This document shows, one piece after another, positions 5,953 to 6,705 of a stretch of 6,705 nt of DNA. Numbering within the stretch: the stretch's first letter is position 1; each line of letters starts with the position of its first letter. Both the position numbers and the translations under genes were made by a program. Under the pieces are notes generated by a model, which searched no databases, had not been told where the DNA came from, and saw only the letters and a program-made list of their open reading frames with translations. This stretch comes from Pseudomonadota bacterium (GTDB lineage Bacteria > Desulfobacterota > Anaeroferrophillalia > Anaeroferrophillales > Anaeroferrophillaceae): assembly GCA_011042595.1 (NCBI GenBank), contig DQWO01000061.1:1-6705 (forward strand). The letters run 5' to 3'.

Positions 5953-6705
5953 CTACTTTCGCACGTCAAGATAATCCCGTAAACCATCACCGAGAAAATT
6001 AAAGGCCAGCACGGTAAGCATCACCGCCAGTCCGGGAAACAGAGAGAGATGGGGCGCAAACAGCAAATAGCGAACCCCTTCGTTGAGCGCCCCACCCCAG
6101 GTCGGCAGGTCCTGGGGACCCAGGCCCAGAAAACTCAAGGATGATTCCGCCAGGATGACCCCGGCAATACCGAAAGTTGCTTCAATAATTAAAGGGGCGG
6201 CCAGGTTCGGCAACAAATGTAAAACAATGATTCTCAGACTGCCGGCACCCGAAGCCCGGGCGGCCAGGATATACTCTTTCTCTTTTTCCGCCAACACCTG
6301 CCCCCGGGTCAGCCGGGCATAGCCAACCCAACCCATGGCGGAGAGAGCCACTATCACTGTTTTTAAAGACGGTCCCATAATACTGATCAGAGCGATGGCC
6401 AGCAAAATCCCGGGAAATGCCAGCATCACATCCATAACCCGCAGCAAAACAGCATCCAACAATTTCCCTTTATAGGCCGCATAGGCACCCACCAGGGAGC
6501 CAAAAACCAGGGAAAAGCCTACCACAATGATGCCAACCAGCAGGGAAACCCGACTGCCATAAATAATCCGACTGAGAATGTCACGACCCAACTGGTCCTG
6601 GCCCAACCAATGAACCATACTTGGCCCCTCCAGTTCACCGGGCAAATCGATCTGCCAGGGATCAAAGGGCGCCAGCTGCGGTGCCAGCAGGGCCATAACG
6701 ACCAA
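5953..6705 (-). CDS. OppC/DppC-type ABC transporter permease, N-terminus cut by the window edge
   Basis: The last 250 residues of an inner-membrane permease of the peptide/nickel ABC importer family. Numbering from the edge: HWLGQDQLGRDILSRIIYGSR at 32-52 is the conserved start of the transmembrane domain, followed by hydrophobic segments at about 53-77, 95-112, 116-130, 168-190 and 220-239. The cytoplasmic EAA loop that docks onto the ATPase is YILAARASGAGSLRIIVLHL plus LPN at 145-167, and SSLSFLGLG at 188-196 is another family hallmark. The first codon is TTG, but it falls inside the first transmembrane helix (LVVMALLAPQ, then LAPFDPW), so it is read as Leu; some tens of residues lie outside the window. 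Relatives import oligopeptides, dipeptides, nickel or muropeptides (Opp/Mpp, Dpp, Yej), and sequence alone does not settle the substrate. Being directly upstream of ampD-nagZ-namZ suggests muropeptides. Partner DppB, binding-protein and ATPase genes would be expected to the right. Confidence 0.92.
   Translation of the reverse strand: MVVMALLAPQLAPFDPWQIDLPGELEGPSMVHWLGQDQLGRDILSRIIYGSRVSLLVGIIVVGFSLVFGSLVGAYAAYKGKLLDAVLLRVMDVMLAFPGILLAIALISIMGPSLKTVIVALSAMGWVGYARLTRGQVLAEKEKEYILAARASGAGSLRIIVLHLLPNLAAPLIIEATFGIAGVILAESSLSFLGLGPQDLPTWGGALNEGVRYLLFAPHLSLFPGLAVMLTVLAFNFLGDGLRDYLDVRK

Overview
All six complete or partial protein-coding genes that I can support lie on the minus strand, so the window is read from right (6705) to left (1). 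Base composition is mixed, with roughly half G+C by eye. The gene set is an OppC/DppC-type permease, AmpD, NagZ, a DUF1343/NamZ glycosidase, both subunits of a glutaconate CoA-transferase and an AsmA-family protein. It suggests a Gram-negative, probably anaerobic bacterium. A member of the former Deltaproteobacteria (Desulfobacterota and relatives) fits best. This is an inference from gene content and protein style; no rRNA or marker gene is present.

First block (6705 to 3243): a tight run of four genes. It holds the C-terminal 250 residues of an oligopeptide-type ABC permease (N-terminus outside the window), AmpD (N-acetylmuramyl-L-alanine amidase), NagZ (GH3 beta-N-acetylglucosaminidase) and a DUF1343/NamZ-family exo-N-acetylmuramidase. 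Gaps are 13 nt, a 1-nt overlap and 16 nt, so this looks like one operon. Together the three hydrolases could cut every bond type of an imported peptidoglycan fragment: the lactyl amide bond, the GlcNAc glycosidic bond and the MurNAc glycosidic bond. The order transporter-amidase-NagZ-NamZ recalls the Bacillus subtilis MurP-AmiE-NagZ-NamZ cluster. Here an ABC permease replaces the PTS transporter, AmpD replaces the secreted amidase, and no signal peptides are visible.

Intergenic block (3242 to 2979, 264 nt): a ~125-nt imperfect palindrome (3083-3207) encloses two strong internal hairpins. It looks like a small palindromic intergenic repeat of ERIC/MITE-like architecture. A weak candidate promoter and a very strong Shine-Dalgarno sequence follow, serving a TTG-initiated gene.

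Second block (2978 to 1237): gctA and gctB, the two subunits of a glutaconate-type CoA-transferase, abutting at a TGATGATG junction. The catalytic Glu of subunit B is present, so this is a true CoA-transferase and not an IpdAB-type ring-opening hydrolase.

Third block (1176 to 1): the first 392 residues of an AsmA-family envelope protein with its own strong ribosome binding site, 60 nt downstream of gctB. It runs off the left edge and has no stop codon in the window. Two 8-nt homopolymer tracts lie in this gene.

No tRNA, rRNA, CRISPR array, insertion-sequence transposase or convincing Rho-independent terminator was found.
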